60,000 nucleotides of DNA from Tubulanus polymorphus (taxonomy: Eukaryota > Nemertea > Palaeonemertea > Tubulaniformes > Tubulanidae), in contig NC_134034.1 in assembly GCF_964204645.1 (NCBI RefSeq), positions 10,971,414 to 11,031,413 on the forward strand, in the 5' to 3' direction. Below are positions 56,836-60,000 of this stretch, piece by piece; the first letter of the stretch is position 1, and each line of letters begins with the position of its first letter. Both the position numbers and the translations under genes were made by a program. The notes below the pieces were generated by a model. It did not search any database. It was not told where the DNA came from and worked only from the letters and a program-made list of their open reading frames with translations.

Positions 56836-57791
56836 TAGGTCTAGGCCATATTCGGATTTCTGCTTTTTCACGCTAGCTTTATCGGTAATTTATTTATAGC
56901 TTTAATATTTATTAATATATATATATATTTATTATTTATTGTACAGCGCGTTGAAGAGACGAAACCTCTCTTTCTGCACGCGTTCGAATCTCAGTGTAAT
57001 TTATAGTTTTTTCGTCCATATTCCAAGCGGTACCTCCGTGCAACGTTTACTTATTTCATAATCTTCGTTATGTAAAACATTCCAGATTTAATATTTTCAG
57101 GGTCCAGAATCTGATTTCTTTTTTCGTCGAAACGATTCGAATCTCGGTGATAATTTTACTGAATACATATCACAACTTGATATCCATTATGCTACGAGAG
57201 CAGGGTTTATTTTCTACGATACAGATTGGGCACTCTACCCCCAGTTCTTTCAGATCTCCAGAATCTTTTAGTTATATTTCCGTTCATGTATCGGTTGATT
57301 TCGCATTATCGAACTCGGCTTTGAATTAATCGTTGTTTCGATCGACTACGAGTCAATTGTAGAATTTAGAGATTCAGTCTACTCCAGAGAATTTTGACAC
57401 GTAGGGCGTCTGATTTCACGGGCAGTTCATTTTCATAGAAATGTGGAAACTTTTTTGAAACGGGGCTCGAAGGTAAAAGGGTCTCATTGTGAAGACCAAC
57501 ATTGTGTCCCCACCCTGATTTAGTTGTTGTGACCCCCACAAGAAGAATAACTTTCATTTCCTAAGTAAGCAATGTTGCGAAATGGAGTCTGCCGTCTCAT
57601 TGAACTTGATTAAAGTAGACTCTTGTATCTGGGGTTGACTGTTATTAAATCAGTAATCGCGCTATAAAGCTCGATTCCGACGAAAATTAACTCATGATTT
57701 ATATTTATACCGCGTTAAGAAATATTCACTTTATCCGCCACGTGGTATCAATGTAATATCATAGTAATATTTATTTAATTTGTTCTGTAAA

Positions 57792-57796
<5 letters not shown>

Positions 57797-57868
<72 letters not shown>
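57797..57868. repeat. (AT)n microsatellite
   Basis: About 36 uninterrupted AT dinucleotides just before an AATAAA. Confidence 0.98.
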
Positions 57869-57869
<1 letters not shown>

Positions 57870-57874
57870 TGGTA

Positions 57875-57880
57875 AATAAA
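57875..57880 (+). terminator. Candidate polyadenylation signal for the PLXDC-like gene
   Basis: AATAAA lies directly after an (AT)n tract, about 1.66 kb past the stop codon. An ATTAAA at 57,644 is an alternative. I saw no canonical AATAAA nearer to the stop, so the 3' UTR may be long. No transcript evidence. Confidence 0.3.
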
Positions 57881-60000
57881 ACACCGAGTTTGACTAACTG
57901 ACCCACCGACTTTTGGAAGCGGTCGAGAGATTGTTTCGGTCGTTTATATTTAAAAGATGTAGATTTGATAAACGTTTAAAAAAAATGACTCCGATATCGA
58001 AAAAATAATACTAAACCACTCGTAAAGTAGGGGTTCTACCTTATAAAATTCGGTTTTGAGACCTCTTTTTCGAAAAAGATTGATTTCTTTATTCGACGTA
58101 CAACATTTGAAAACGATGATTTGTTGTTTTTAAGCGAGATTTTATGTAACATTTTGATTATTGAGTGGAGATGATTAATTATTAATTTATGCGGAGAGGA
58201 CGGTTGCTCCTCCCTGATTTATGTAGATGATGTGCTGTAGAGGTTCGAGTTCTTTTCACAAAGTTTTGTCCGACGACGAACAAAACGATGTGAATGTTTT
58301 TATCTTATGGGTGACCGTTTAAAGTCAGACACGGATCCAGGGCACTTTTTCCACCCGCACTCTAAAGATACCAGTCTGTAACGCAATATTTAGCTAACAT
58401 TATCTTAAATGTCCCTCAAGTGCCTAAAAATTCTATGAAAATGCGCTGGAATTTCTAAATTTTCCAGACCCTTGATTTGGCTGCGTGGATACTTGCCCTT
58501 TTCATTTATCTTTGTGCTCCGGTTAAAGTCTGCCCCTGGATCCTCGCCCCTGACTGAGTTGATCAGTACGGAGTTCGAATTCCGACTGCGGCAAGCGAGT
58601 GTGCATATTATTGTTGAATATTGTGATACGAAACGAATATGAATTTTAGGTATTTGTTGTAAATAGAAACGATGGCATAAATCGAGAAGACAATTATTCG
58701 AAATTGTCCGCGAATACAATTGTGCATCTCAGTTCCACAGTTCCATGATCCACAACCCAGTTCCATGGTTATAGGTTCAACCCCATGTTAAAATGAGTCC
58801 AATATTTCGTATTCAATTCTAAGGATAAAAAAAAGGATACAAAAACTGATAGCTTGTTTCTCATTTCTACTGAGTTTTAAAGTTGACACAGCCGGCCGCC
58901 TATATACCTTGTACATTACCTTTTCAAAAATTAAGATCAAGCTAACAGCGGGAGGGTTACTTTATCAGACCAGGCTGCTACAGAAATGAACTGATCAATT
59001 TCATCGCAGTTTACTAAGTTACCCGGCCGGATTTGAAGAAACGAGGTATCATGTTTTAACCTAAACAGTTGAAAAATGAAACCCTGACAGTGTGGAATCA
59101 AATTCTGGGTGTGGAACCGGTTTCTGGATGTGGAACCAGTTTCTTGGTGTGGAACTGGTGTTTGTGGATGAATATGCCTGTGACTGTATTATTTTCGGTG
59201 TAATTTACTATCAATCAATTTATATTCATTTGTATTAATTGCGTGTGTTTTTTCTCTAACGAATCATCACTGATCATTTGACTGCAGTTTTTACAAACAT
59301 TCGACGAAATTCATTCTTTGAAATGAGACAAAAAAATCAAATCGATACTCAATTTGTCGCCTGCCATATCACGCACAATTCTGATGAATACTTAATTGTC
59401 AATTCTTGTATGAGGGCACCTCGCATCATGAGGGCACCTCAGTTCGACAGCTGTGATTTGAAAATCCCGAGGTTGGATTAAGAAATGAAGCAGATTTTAG
59501 ATTACCCTGTCTGGATTTTATACAGTCAAAACTGCATAAGTTGTCATCAGATACAAGTCATCGCATTGCTTTATTGTAACCGCTAATTTTGTCCCCCGAT
59601 TCGTAATTCCAATTCAATTTGCTCTAAGTCTAAGTTGTGATTTGGATAAGTCATCAACGTATGATGACTCTCCAGACTACAGCGAGCTTTAGTTTCGAAA
59701 TGGCGAATGATTCTTGTCATTTTACCGTCAAACCGTCAATGGTTCGGTTCATATGAACCATCTGCCCCTCGCGTAGAAATTCTACTGAAATATAACATTC
59801 CTTAATCGTAAACATATCACTTACAGTCGTTTTTGTCAATGAAATCAACATTTCAGTTTTTGAAGGAATAAATTTCGGGACATTTTTCTCTTGTATCTGT
59901 TTTTATCCATGATAAACAGATCCTTGAATATAATATGATATTTTTGTTAGCATCAGTGATCGCCATTGCCACTGGTCTTCTTCGTAATGTATATCTGTTA
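57881..60000. other. No gene seen downstream of PLXDC
   Basis: AT-rich unique sequence. A short GTGTGGAACCGGTTTCTGGA-type triplication lies at 59,090-59,160, and ATGAGGGCACCTC is duplicated at 59,410-59,440. Frames at 58,405-58,719 (-) and 59,278-59,481 (+) show no recognisable product. Confidence 0.5.

Overview
This is a eukaryotic, almost certainly invertebrate animal, genomic window. It has spliceosomal introns with GT/AG borders and polypyrimidine tracts, many miniature inverted-repeat transposable elements (MITEs), and an exceptional density of mini- and microsatellites. I see no prokaryotic operon, CRISPR array or rRNA. The only gene I can support is on the + strand. Its protein resembles vertebrate plexin domain-containing proteins PLXDC1/PLXDC2 (TEM7 family). 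The species cannot be fixed from the sequence. A marine lophotrochozoan such as a mollusc is a guess from repeat style, not a demonstrated fact.

Layout: 1-39,700 has no supported coding exon. It is either intergenic or, at least in part, a very long 5' intron of the PLXDC gene. It holds about thirty tandem arrays: polypyrimidine tracts, G-rich arrays at 12.9-15.2 kb and 17.7-18.8 kb, and a 2.4-kb, 42-bp array at 27.2-29.6 kb. It also holds several MITE families. A TATA box at 39,172 followed by a short hydrophobic reading frame at 39,282 is a weak candidate for a promoter and first exon.

39,716-56,215 holds the PLXDC-like gene. I could join fifteen coding exons with consistent phases, plus one alternative exon. 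In order they encode a Ser/Thr-rich N-terminal part with an RRKR site, the conserved PLXDC ectodomain (exons 2-8), an eight-cysteine PSI domain (exon 9 into 10), a long Thr/Ser-rich stalk (exon 10 and three tiny exons of 19, 33 and 42 nt), a single transmembrane helix (exon 14) and a short basic tail ending in TAA (exon 15). The signal-peptide exon is not identified with confidence. A possible polyadenylation signal is at 57,875.

Main observation: exon 8 exists as two homologous, diverged cassettes, 8a (44,801-44,896) and 8b (46,336-46,431). Each is exactly 96 nt with the same phase (1-1), the arrangement expected of mutually exclusive alternative exons. Each encodes the segment just before the PSI domain.

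Other points: MITE families whose insertions can be dated against paralogous empty sites in the same window; an intronic array that repeats the exon 2 splice donor; an intronic array carrying a CCAATCAG motif in every unit; and a dispersed motif built around TATGACATCAT.
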